From Tenebrio molitor (taxonomy: Eukaryota > Arthropoda > Insecta > Coleoptera > Tenebrionidae): a stretch of 64,000 nucleotides of DNA. Numbering within the stretch: position 1 is the first letter of the stretch; each line of letters begins with the position of its first letter. The notes beneath the pieces are model-generated. The model was not told the origin of the DNA. It did not search any database and was given only the letters and a program-made list of their open reading frames with translations. The translations under genes and the position numbers were made by a program. Positions 1 through 10,178 of this stretch are shown here, piece by piece. The stretch lies in NCBI RefSeq assembly GCF_963966145.1, contig NC_091047.1, positions 12,896,001-12,960,000 of the forward strand, written 5' to 3'.

Positions 1-868
1 ATCGTAACTGAATTCTTGTAATTAGTTTAACTTCTGAGCCAGCGAAGATTTCTATTTCAAGTCCCAAAGTTCTGGTTTATTAACTTAGCCTCTTCAAAAT
101 ACTTACGAAACAATATAATAAGATGAGCAAATTTAGGTATCCACTACAGCATTTCTCCAAACACCAAACTAATTCTTAACATGGTTATACCAGTCTACAT
201 ACATTTACTTTAATCTTTTGCCCCTTCTACTTGACAAGTTAGTCCTAAACAGCTTCAGTAAAAAACTTGTGTCACTGTGCTTTCGTAGAAATTAATTGTC
301 GTATTATTGCATTAAGGCACCTCCAATAAATTGAAACAAAGCATGTTTTGATGTTCTACAATTTTTGGATAATGCATATTACCTATTTAATATTTTGTAT
401 ACCTATTTCGTTTCCATAAAAAAAAAATAGTTAACAAATTTCCATCGATTCAAATATTATACAATTGGGTAATGTAGTAATTCTAGAATGAACAACTTCT
501 TTAAAATTACTGAAAATATTTGTAAAATTAAGTAAATATTCTTTCTTAAATAATATAAATCAGAGAGAGTCAGAATAAATAGATACAAGAAAACAATTTT
601 AAACCAAAGATGGCCACCCTGATCCCAGACCAACTTTAATATTACAAGCAGTAGACTAGCTATTTTTTTTCGGTCCCAGATTGCTTTTTGTTAAATTTTC
701 CCCCAGAGTGGAAGTCTGTATTATAGAGTAGGTTGAAGTGGTATAGACTTTATCACGATTGCCTTTACTGGATGTGTAGAAATTTGAACAGATCAATAAA
801 TATTTTTTGCAACAATAAAATAAAAAACTGAAAATACATAACTACATACATACATGATAATTGATAAC
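1..868. other. Unannotated AT-rich DNA
   Basis: No open frame with recognisable protein similarity and no clear inverted or tandem repeat was seen. The composition is AT-rich like the rest of the intergenic DNA. Confidence 0.5.
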
Positions 869-1766
869 TAAGGCACCTGATCCAAATAAGGCCCACCTAA
901 TTTTTGTTTTCAAATATTGGTTAGTAAAAACAAGTAAGAACTTTGGATGTGGGTTGTAAATTAAAGTTTATTCTTTTCTTAACATAACAGCATAAAACAT
1001 ATAAATAAAAAAATAATAACAAAGAAGTTATTCTTTTTTCAAAAATACATTGTTTGTGGGCCTTATTGCGTGCGATGTGCTTAATAAGGCCCACCCATTA
1101 AATTCTCGATAAAAGTTAATAAAACACCGTTTTCTTCTAGAATACTTAAATAAAAATAATTTTCACTTGCATGAACTACACAAATAATCCAAATCAGTAT
1201 CTTTCATTAGGCCAAACAAGCTTCGTGGTACCAAACGGAACAATTCTTGCACATACGCATAACTATCATTTCATAGGTGTCACATCAGGGGCGATACCAA
1301 CTTCCCTTATTTGATTTTCTGTCAAAATAATAATTCAAGAATAAAGCCCACTACAGTTTTAAAAAGCCCCACACTCCTTTGCCGGGCCTTATTAAAACCA
1401 GTTCACATTAAATTGGTATAAGATATGAAACGAAAAGAAGCTAAAAGCAGAATGAAATAAATGCATGCAATGAAAAAGAACTTTCCAAGGAATACTGCAA
1501 TGCTATTTTCAAACAGAAATTTGTGGTAAATACCTGAAAATCTTACACTCACTTTTCCCGCTTTTTAACAACACTGATGGGTGAACTTTGCAATGTTATT
1601 TTACCGCGAAATTTGAACGTATCTGGTACGGTCATTTGTACGAATTTTATGCACTCATGCTAAACGAACCCCTTATGTTGTCGTATATTTGGAGATTTCT
1701 ATAACTAAGTCAATATCATTAGTGGGCCTTATTTTCGAGCGGGCCTTATTTGGAACAGGTACCTTA
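869..1766. mobile_element. MITE-like element with GGCCTTATT subterminal repeats
   Basis: The ends form an inverted repeat of about 30 bp: TAAGGCACCTGATCCAAATA on the left against TAAGGTACCTGTTCCAAATA read from the right end. The motif AATAAGGCCCAC or its complement recurs inside near both ends and in the middle (about 885, 1047, 1082, 1371, 1722). Clustered subterminal motifs of this kind usually bind a transposase. No transposase gene is present. The superfamily is undetermined because no target-site duplication was certain. Confidence 0.55.
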
Positions 1767-2682
1767 CTTACTAAAATTTTTAATTATCTCAATATCAGAG
1801 ACATGCATGATTTATCAAGTAAATACAATATTTATGTTTTAAGTAAATATATAACAAACAGAATAATATACAAGAATTAAACAATTTAGAAATTTTGAAC
1901 ACTAAATTTGAACGTCAAATTTTTGAAGTGAAATTTGTCATTTTCTCAAAAAAATTGTTATGTAAGGTACCATTTTTTTTCATTCATCATTTAGCTAATA
2001 CGAAGGTCTATCAGAAAGAGAAGAAAAAATTAGGGATTGTAATTTAAAAAAAATATTGATGACGTCATTATTAGGAGATCAAAAGCTGTCAACATAAGTA
2101 AAGTGCTGAAGAATATGCACTTTTTAAAAACAAAGTAGACCTCTTCGTGGATTTTTCTTCGAAATTAATATCACGCGTTCAAATGAATTCCTGGGCTGAG
2201 TAGGCGTTGGAAAAATTAGACCGTTTAGAACAGTGTAAAGTTTGAATTTCCCGCCGTTTGACATGAATGACATTTGTTTATGTTTAATCGGGACATAATT
2301 GAACATGTTTGTTTTCAGCAAAGGGTGCCCTTAGATACAGGGTGATTCTGAAATAAGTTTGGAAAAAAAACCGGTAATTGGTGATGATGAGAAGAAGTAA
2401 TAGACAAAAACATTTTCTTATAAAAGTTTTCTCGTTTTCGAGATACAAATGATTGAAAACTTGGTCAAAATTGCTAGTACGCTGCTGAGTTAAATCTGAT
2501 TATCTTGGTAGTTTAGCAACAATAATTAATCAAAGGTGCCCTTCAGTCACAAACGTAACCTTACTCCCCTCGATCATTTCCATAGAAACATTTACAATTG
2601 TGGAGTTGAAAATACAATGATATAGGCGAGGAGGAAACCGTTGAGGGATTATGGTGTACACTCTCAAGGAATTCCAGGAATT

Positions 2683-2815
2683 ATTTGGGATTATTGGAAT
2701 TATATGGGATTATATGGGATTATGTGGAATTATATGGGATTATGTGGAATTATATGGGATTATGTGGAATTATTTGAGATTATGTGGAATTATTTGGGAT
2801 TATTTGGAATTTGTG
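2683..2815 (+). repeat. 11-bp minisatellite, left array
   Basis: About twelve tandem copies of an 11-bp unit, GG(A/G)ATTAT(A/G/T)TG. The long W/D/Y/M/G/I-rich open frames crossing it are a by-product of the unit and are not taken as genes. The same unit, in the same orientation, forms the array at 6342-6466 near the other end of the element. Confidence 0.8.
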
Positions 2816-2940
2816 ATCATTTGGAATAGAGATTCCACGGAAATTATGAAGGATTCCATAAAAATTATGAGGTATTCTATGATGAGAAAATATTTGTAGA
2901 TACCTATCGTACCATATAATCAACAAAATTTTATAAAGAA

Positions 2941-3120
2941 CGGTCAAATTAATTTGTAATCGAATTATCTATGAATCCGAAATCGTATGTCGTTACTTGA
3001 ACTCCACGCTCCAATAAACACAGCTTGAAACACATGTTAGATCTCGCCATATCAATCGCAAAAGACATACGGATTCAAATCCATGGATGACTCGATTACA
3101 AATTAATTTGATCGCTCGAT
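2941..3120. mobile_element. Small inverted-repeat element (MITE)
   Basis: The left end GTCAAATTAATTTGTAATCG reappears inverted at the right end (CGATTACAAATTAATTTGAT). The right-hand sequence, continuing into GCTCGATATAATA, also occurs at about 32626-32658, so it is a dispersed repeat. Confidence 0.5.
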
Positions 3121-3126
3121 ATAATA

Positions 3127-3454
3127 CAGGGTTATTCTAAATGATTGTAGTCGAAGTAGGCGTGAAAACTGAATGTAAAATTTATGGTTGCCGCTCCACA
3201 TAAAAAAAATCATCAAAATGATGTGTTAAATTGGATGCAAAACAACTCAATATTTTTAAAATTGATTGTAGAACAACTCAATATTTCTGGATTCAATCGT
3301 TAATTTAACAAAAATAAATAAAATCCTCATAACCGCACTTTTCACCCAAAAAATGACAGTGTCAGCGACACAACTGACAGTTCACATGAAAGCGGCAAAA
3401 ACGTAATAACATGGGCATGGCTAACTTCGACTACAATCATTTAGAATAACCCTG
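3127..3454. mobile_element. MITE, TIR CAGGGTTATTCTAAATGATT
   Basis: Inverted ends of about 35 bp (CAGGGTTATTCTAAATGATT, then GTAGTCGAAG) are flanked by TA on both sides. The interior is non-coding. The flanking TA and the CAGGG start fit a Tc1/mariner-mobilised element. Confidence 0.75.
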
Positions 3455-3460
3455 TATTTT

Positions 3461-3691
3461 ATAACGGGTGACTATTTAAATTTTCACTTAGAGTTTGCTA
3501 TGGAACATTCTTTGTTTTCCGTTGCACCTTAGACACTGATAAGTTTGACATTATAGTTAACATTATAGGTTATGTTTCAACTGAACTGACTGACATTTGT
3601 CGTTCGTTCTTGCGTGTGTCTAAAGTAACAGAAAAAATAAAAACTCGTTCAAAGCCAACTCCAAGTGAAAATTTTAATAGTCACCCGTTAT
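3461..3691. mobile_element. MITE, TIR TATAACGGGTGACTATT
   Basis: Inverted ends (AACGGGTGACTATTTAAA on the left against AACGGGTGACTATTAAAA from the right, then TTTTCACTTGGAG-like sequence) lie only 6 bp after the preceding MITE. No coding sequence. Confidence 0.7.
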
Positions 3692-3761
3692 AATTTGAAA
3701 TTAAACGACATGTCGATGGTCCAATCAGAGTAGTAAGGGTAAAATTGAATTTTAACAGAAA

Positions 3762-4625
3762 ATGCTTGAAAAGCGACGTAACATCATCTGTGACTTCAGC
3801 GACAAACCTCTGTTAACAAATGAGATTTTCCTTCCTTACCTATTCGGCAGCCAACCATGTGAAAAAATATTCAGAACTACGACATCAACGACTTCTACCT
3901 TATCAACAGTGGTTAACTACAGTATAAAGGACATTATGCGAAGATTGGACAGAATTAAGAGGATCAATAGCATTCTACATGACTTAAAAGAAGTATTTAC
4001 TTTTCCAAGGGAAGTAAAAAAGCGGATTTCATCAGCTGATGTCAATGTGGAGAGATCTTGGGAGTCAACTACTGACTTTGCATTTAACTGCAAATCATTT
4101 TCCAATGAATGTATAAGAGAGTCAATTGAAAATGCGTTACGAGATGTCATAAAAGGTACACTATGACTGACTGTAGAAGAGAACAGCTGGAATATTCTGT
4201 CAGTCTCAGTTGTAATGGGGTCCGAGATGGAAACAAATGTTTCCGAGAATGTTTCAAATGATTATGAGATATCAATCGATGGAAATATTGTTGCTTGCAC
4301 AGAAGAGGCAGATAAAGTTTTTCAATTAGTTTCGGACCTTCGTGACTCGGAACACGATCAGGAACAGAGTACTACATCAAGAGATGAAAATACCCTTGAA
4401 TATACTACACTTGAATTTCAGAATGATCTGAATTTCAAAGATTTTTCTTGAAGAATCGAAAAAGAAGACGGTGAGAAAACTTCGAGGAAAACTTATGAAC
4501 CGGGCTCTTTGTTACAGTGAATATCGATGGAAAACTTGTCGTAATGAAGAAGTCATCCTTATGTTGGCTTTTAGATGATACAAAGGGTAGAGTCAGTACA
4601 GATCGTCTGCGTCGATTTATAAATA
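3762..4625 (+). pseudogene. Decayed transposon-associated protein fragment
   Basis: Three open pieces on the plus strand look like one broken reading frame. 3762-4166 (134 codons) contains QPCEKIFRTTTSTTSTLSTV and a K/R-rich stretch ending FTFPREVKKR. 4215-4451 is acidic. At about 4515-4625 a third frame reads DGKLVVMKKSSLCWLLDD then GRVSTDRLRRF. The style resembles repetitive, transposon-linked proteins of insects, but the family could not be named. At least two stops or frameshifts separate the pieces, so it is not a working gene. Confidence 0.35.
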
Positions 4626-4989
4626 ATAGTACGATATTGCTGTCATCCTAGCAGTCATCTAAACGCAAGTCAATTTTCAATGTATCACGTGATCATGAAT
4701 GATCCAATGAAAACGCGTAAAAGTCCTTAGTTGCATGGTTATCACAGCGATGATAAAAAACAAAAAAATTATTATTTACTTTCGTCGTTACGATTTTTGA
4801 TTGAAATAAATTTGTCAATTTGACAAATAAATGAATAATTTTGTATTTCATTCATTATATTGTTTTATTATTATTATTATACACGAGTACATAAAAAATG
4901 TTCATAGGTGTCTAGTTCGCAAACGTGACGTGATGGAATATGGAAATCGGGTGTCATATAGTTCCAATAAATGAAAGGTATAAGAAATT

Positions 4990-5650
4990 CTTATAGTTGG
5001 GTCAGTTAGAAAAATCATGTCGGGTAGTGTTTTCAATGTGTGCTTGTAAACGCCGCAGCAATGACCCTTTTACGGATGTAAGAAGTTCGGGATCATTTCG
5101 TATTTGATTTAATGTATCCAAAATTCTGATCCATAAGTCAGGGCGGTTTTGAGGAACGGTGTTTTAAACGAGAGTGCGATTTGGGTCCGGGGACTTCGGT
5201 GCTCATGCTACAGGACCATTTCTACCGATCCAATTGTTGCCATACTCATTATTCAAATAATTTAAAATGTCATGGTGAATACACGGAGAAGCTTTATCTT
5301 GCATATACCACATGTTTGCGAAAGTTTCCACTGGAAGATTCTCTCTGTACTCTTCAATTACATTGTGTACAGTGTGGTCAAGAATACCTGCCCAAACATT
5401 TATTGAAAAAGGATGTTGTGTATGCCTCGATCTTGTAAGGAAAGGATCATTCCACCGACCAAGTATTTTGCTGAACTTGATCAAATTCGCAAAGCCTTCT
5501 GTGGACATCTGCAAAGACTCCTCGGCTTGGAAGCCGTTTATTCGGATATAGTTCCTGATAGCGTCTTACCGCAGCTCGACTGTTTTGTCCAACCGCACCA
5601 TGTACCAAATGCATGTTTGCATATTCTATGTTTGTGAAGGATAGAGGCAT
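4990..5650 (-). pseudogene. Tc1/mariner transposase relic, internally deleted
   Basis: Reading the minus strand from the ATG at 5650, residues FTNIEYANMHLVHGAVGQNS then AAVRRYQELYPNKRLPSR match the helix-turn-helix start found in many insect mariner transposases. The frame then breaks. A second frame (5203-5514) carries catalytic-domain sequence: HPFSINVWAGIL, WYMQDKA where intact copies have QDGAPPH, and YGNNWIGRNGPVA. The region between the DNA-binding and catalytic parts is missing. The remaining carboxy end (to about 4990) has stops. Non-functional; it lies inside composite element C. Confidence 0.75.
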
Positions 5651-6341
5651 TTGCAGGCACAATAATTGAAATACCGATGCCAGTTGACAGTTATGTTTTT
5701 TTTTGTTTTCTTGAAAAACTTGATACATACATGAATTTTGAATAATTTGGAAACAGCAACGCAACTGGTTATCTTTCACCTACAAGAAATTTTTCACAGA
5801 ACAAAAAATTCCAATTTATTGTAACTCTTCGCATTCTGAATTACTGCAGATTACTTACATAACAGGCCATATAGGCCAAAGTATTGAAATTATCAATGAT
5901 GCAATTTTTGAAATTAATTTTTTAAAACGTGGAAGGAAAGTAAAATAAAATGTTTACCTGGCCAAAACTTAAACAAGATGTAGCCACGGTTGATCGAGAA
6001 TACATTTTTTACGGCCCTGTTAAATTTACCGCCGAAATGGAACCTTTTTATTTAGATGAAATCACATACGCTGAGATTTCTAACAAATATGATAATATCA
6101 AATCCTGTATTAAAGTCTAATTATTATTATTATTTAATTCGTTTTTTGTATTGTTTACAAATATGTATTTGAAGTTTATGAATTTTATTTTTGTTGTCTC
6201 ATTGGTTTGTTTTCCTTGGGTCGTGTATAAATAAAATTAATGTTTTGCATAACGGTGGTGTTACGTACGAGTATATTCAACAATAATTTACGTCAAACTC
6301 CCCATAACTCCTAGAAATTATGAAGCAATAATTAAGGATTT

Positions 6342-6466
6342 TTTAGAATTATTTGGGATTATTTGGAATTATATGGGATTATTTGGAATTATGTAGGATT
6401 ATATGGGATTATATGGGATTATGTGGGATTATGTGGGATTATTTGGGATTATGTGGGATTATTTAC
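6342..6466 (+). repeat. 11-bp minisatellite, right array
   Basis: About eleven tandem copies of GG(A/G)ATTAT(A/G/T)TG, in the same unit and orientation as the array at 2683-2815. Both arrays abut a GATTATGGTGTACACT sequence (2647 and 6476), which suggests related element ends. Confidence 0.8.
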
Positions 6467-6872
6467 CTAAAGTGAGATTATGGTGTACACTTTTGAGCTA
6501 GCGGTTTCCCCCTCGGATATAGGGTAATTTCCATCCTGTTGATTTCACCTCCAAAAGCCATTTACGCAGAATTACTTTGTTTCAAGGATACTCCACATTT
6601 TTTTCCAAACTTATTTCAGAATCACCCTGTATTTGCTTTGAGAATATGAATCCTTAATTATGCTATTTTTAATGTAAAACATTGCAAAGAAAGAAAATGT
6701 GGAAAGATTTTTTTGGCTCTAAATTTTAGGTTAGCTGTCAACATGCTCCAATTAATCTACGCTTTAAAAAAGCACAACAATTGACGGTTTCCAACGCATT
6801 CCCAGTCCAGGATTTCATTTGAACGCGCGATACAGTTTTATCGAATTTATTCCGAACTTTATGAACGCACTG

Positions 6873-9303
6873 TACCTATATTTTATTCTCCAGCGGAATA
6901 TACCATTATAATTAAGTACTAAAATAAATCAACAAAATTAATACCCTATTATATCATAGTTTGAAATGTATTTAAAAGAGTTTGTTTGAAAAGTTACGTA
7001 CAAATTTGAATAATAAGTAATAAGTAATAACAGAACAAGGGAAAATCATTTCACCAAAGAATCATATTATCAATTGAAAATACATATATGCCATTTGTCT
7101 GCAGTCCAGTGCAGCGTCTAAGAAGTGTTGTTGCAAACTATTTGAAGGATAAATTAAATGGTGATCACATTAGCAAATTAATGTCTGAAGTAATCCCAAA
7201 TAATAAAGTTATTTTAAGAAAAAATCTTGTTAACATTTGTACTCAGGACATCGTACATGCTCATCATGATGCAGTTATGCATAAAAATTATTTACAACAG
7301 AAACATCAAAGCCTTTGTGCTTATTTTCTCACCTACTAAACCTTTGATAAAAACGTCAACATACCTATCTTGTTACTGCATGAAGCTTTAAAATCAGCAG
7401 TGAAAATGTGCACCAGCATAATAAAGTACGAGTACATATTTCCAAGGCGGTAATAAAAGAAAAATATAACTCTCTGTTAATCTTGCAAAGCGCTTCTTAT
7501 TTCTAACTAAGAAATTAACGATAAGGAAATTTTACTAACTAGTTCACATTAAGCGAGAACTTTAGAGGAAATAGCATCACCAGCAATGTATAATTATATT
7601 TTTAGTTTATTTAGTTATTTAACTTTTTCTAAAGTATTAACAACCTTTTCTTAACTGATTTAGTACTCGGTTTACTTAAAACCAGTTAATCATTTTTTGG
7701 ATTAAGGTTACAACTCAAACAATCTGTTCTTTCTTAATACTTTGATGAACAAAATTTGATTAGAGTAAAAATTCAGTTACTTAACGAATCCAGATTTGTT
7801 TCGGGTCATGTTGACGCGACGGTATATTCCGCTTGAAATTAAAAAGTTTGCTGCTTATTAATTTTTATTTCTGGAACCAACGCTTTTATTGCGGCCCCAC
7901 AACAAAGAGCCATTACTATTAATGACGTCCAATTTGTGCTGTATATCGTATTTCTAGTCTGCTGCATACGGAAATTGGTTTTCTGTTGATTAACCACCAC
8001 ACTTTAGCCAAATTAAAATTATTCGCTGAGTAAAAAAAACGAGCGACCATTGATGTGCTAACCCTTTCCATAGTCATCAACGTTTTATTGTTTTTTGTTT
8101 AAGCGAAACTGGAAGGTTAGCCCTAAAAGGCATGTCAAGAAAATAAATGAGCTTTAAAAATTAAAGCATCCTCCTGAAAACCGTCGGCGCATCCAAAAAA
8201 ATTTCATCCGAATGAAAGCGATGTGTGTGCAGAAATTATTGCTATTAAGGCCGGTGTTGGGGCGCTTTTTCTCCAACGGAAAAAGTAGTATTAATAATTT
8301 TCCAACGGAGCTTGCTCATCTTTACGGTCTAAAAGTTAAGCGAATGGTTTAATATGCATGTGCAAATAAATTGGTTGCAGTAAAACATGTTGACGAGGTT
8401 GTAATCTAGAAACCAGATTCCCGAGTGCCCACTTTAACGTTGTCGCCATGTAATTTGTTCCCTGCTTGGTCGACTAAGCTATGGAAATTAACTGTGTAAA
8501 TCTTGGAGGGTCCTCCTCGATTTTTCACCTAAAGATAAAGCAATTCAGTCTGTTTGGCCCACCGTACAAATTAATTCCGTCAACTGCTTCCTAATCAAAC
8601 ACGTCCAAAATTGAATTAAGCTTGAAAAAGATCCCATCAAAAACGACTTGATACTAATTTTGACAAAATTAAATTATTTATAATGTTTAACTATATAATT
8701 AATTTAATATTTACTAAAACGGCTATCACGGTCGAGTAATATTGAGCTGTCGGCGCCTGCTTGCAGACTTGATTGATTAGAATAGTACACTCGAATGCAA
8801 ATTTACTTCGAAATATTCTGGTCTAGAACCATAATTAATTCGGCTGGTAATAACCCTTTTTCTTAAGTAAGGTCTGCTATAAATTATCCTACATTCATTA
8901 CGCCCTGACTTGAAATGGTACTAAGAGTAGCCACTGCTGCTTAGCATTTTCATAATCATCTATTTACCATATTTTCTGTAAAATTTTGCTGTATCGTAAT
9001 TATTTTAAAAAGATGCTTTACCAAATGAATGATATGCAGGCGTACGATTTTCATTAAAAGTACACAAACTGTCAGAATTACGAGTTAAATTCAAACTTGG
9101 TGGAGAAAGAAAAAGCTAATGAATGTCATAAAATAATAATACGTGGGAGCACACAAATACAGTGCGATCAACAATTATTTAGATCAAAGAAGCGTTTGAG
9201 ATTTTGAACGAATCTAGACGTTCAGATGCTCTGGATACATGGAAGTATTTTTGGTTGCATATCCCTGTTTTCTCTCGGCAAAACAGGCAACAGCGCTGTA
9301 TTA
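6873..9303. other. Intergenic; one 83-codon ORF of unknown meaning
   Basis: The only notable frame starts at the ATG at 7088 and runs to 7339 on the plus strand (83 aa, fairly basic, no recognisable family). It lies between a 13-bp perfect inverted pair, AGCGGAATATACC at about 6891 and GGTATATTCCGCT at about 7820, which could be ends of an old element. The rest is AT-rich sequence without recognisable features. Confidence 0.3.
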
Positions 9304-9305
9304 TA

Positions 9306-10178
9306 CAGTGCGTTCGTAAAGTTCGGAATAAATTCGATAAAACTGTAAGTCTTAATTTCTGAGAAAAATCCTTGAACAGGTCAACTTTGTTTTTAAAAAG
9401 TGCATATTGTTCAGTACTTTGCTTATATTGACAGCTTGTCGCCTCCTAATAATGACGTCATCAATAATTTTTTTAAATGACAACCCCCATTTTTCTTATT
9501 TTTCTGGTACGTCTTCGTACTAGCTAAACGATCAATGAAAAAAATTGACACCTTACATGACAATTTTTTTGAGATGACAAATTTTACAAAAAAATTTAAT
9601 TTAATTTTTAACTTTTTTTTTTTTTTTCAATAGATTTAGTTACAATGGAAGGTTTATTTTAATACACCAAACAATTTAGAAGGATTTGCGGCAGAGAATT
9701 CGCACTGGAACGGAACAAATAAGCCCTGATATTATTGAGCGCAGTGTACAAAGTGTCGGTGAGTGCCAAATAGTTGGCGGGAGGCAATTTCAACATTTGC
9801 GTTAAATTTTATTGTTAACCTGAGATGTTTGTTTGATTTTGTTTGAGGTCAATTAAAATTTTTACATTAAAAATTAAGTTAAATTTTTTAAGTAAAATTG
9901 GTCATTTTCTCAAAAAATTGTTATGTAAGGAATCAATTTTTTTCATTAGTTGTTTAAGTACTAAGAAGGTCTACCAGAAAAAGATGAAAAAAGTGAGGGT
10001 TGTCATTAAAAAAAATATATTAATGACGTCATTATTAGGAGACGACAAGCTGTCAACTTAAATAACGTACTGTACAACATGCACTTTTTAAAAACAAAGT
10101 TGACCTCGTCGAGGATTTTTCTCAGAAATTAATACTTACAATTTTATCGAATTTATTCCGAACTTTACGAACGCACTG
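9306..10178. mobile_element. Long-TIR foldback MITE, intact copy A1
   Basis: The element begins CAGTGCGTTCGTAAAGTTCG and ends with its complement, flanked by TA on both sides. The arms are unusually long, roughly 280 bp each (about 9306-9590 and 9895-10178). They share blocks such as the CRE-like TGACGTCA within AATAATGACGTCATC. The centre has no transposase. TA duplication and the CAGT start suggest Tc1/mariner mobilisation. A second copy, torn apart by insertions, is at 1900-6872. Confidence 0.85.

Larger units (their letters stand above)
2338..6629. mobile_element. Composite Tc1/mariner-type element C, nested in B
   Basis: Identical terminal inverted repeats of about 33 bp begin CAGGGTGATTCTGAAATAAG at 2338 and, on the other strand, at 6629. 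Both ends are flanked by TA, the target duplication of Tc1/mariner elements. The 4.3 kb interior holds three MITEs, a decayed mariner transposase, a decayed transposon-like ORF and two 11-bp minisatellite arrays. Inner inverted blocks near 2628 and 6505 (GAGGAGGAAACCG and its variant) suggest the interior was built in several steps. Confidence 0.6.
2170..6832. mobile_element. Element B, nested in A2 and itself split
   Basis: The ends are inverted repeats of about 40 bp: CGCGTTCAAATGAATTCCTG on the left and CGCGTTCAAATGAAATCCTG read from the right, followed on both sides by a GCGTTGGAAA block. Without its own insertion (2338-6629) this element would be a MITE of about 370 bp. No coding sequence is visible in its arms. 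Confidence 0.6.
1900..6872. mobile_element. Copy A2 of the long-TIR foldback element, split by nested insertions
   Basis: Positions 1925-2168 match the right arm of the intact copy at 9306-10178, including the gatgacgtcattattaggag block. The terminal 40 bases of that arm resume only at 6833-6872, ending in CGCACTG followed by TA. The 4.66 kb between 2169 and 6832 is a later insertion. The left end of this copy was not found, so the start is approximate. Confidence 0.6.

Noticed and set aside
2683..2815. CRISPR-like direct repeats
   Set aside because: Units are 11 bp, directly adjacent and without unique spacers; this is a minisatellite in a eukaryotic genome.
2641..2899. Two overlapping open frames giving W/D/Y/G/I-rich peptides
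   Set aside because: They are produced by the 11-bp minisatellite, which is open in several frames; no start context, splice sites or similarity.
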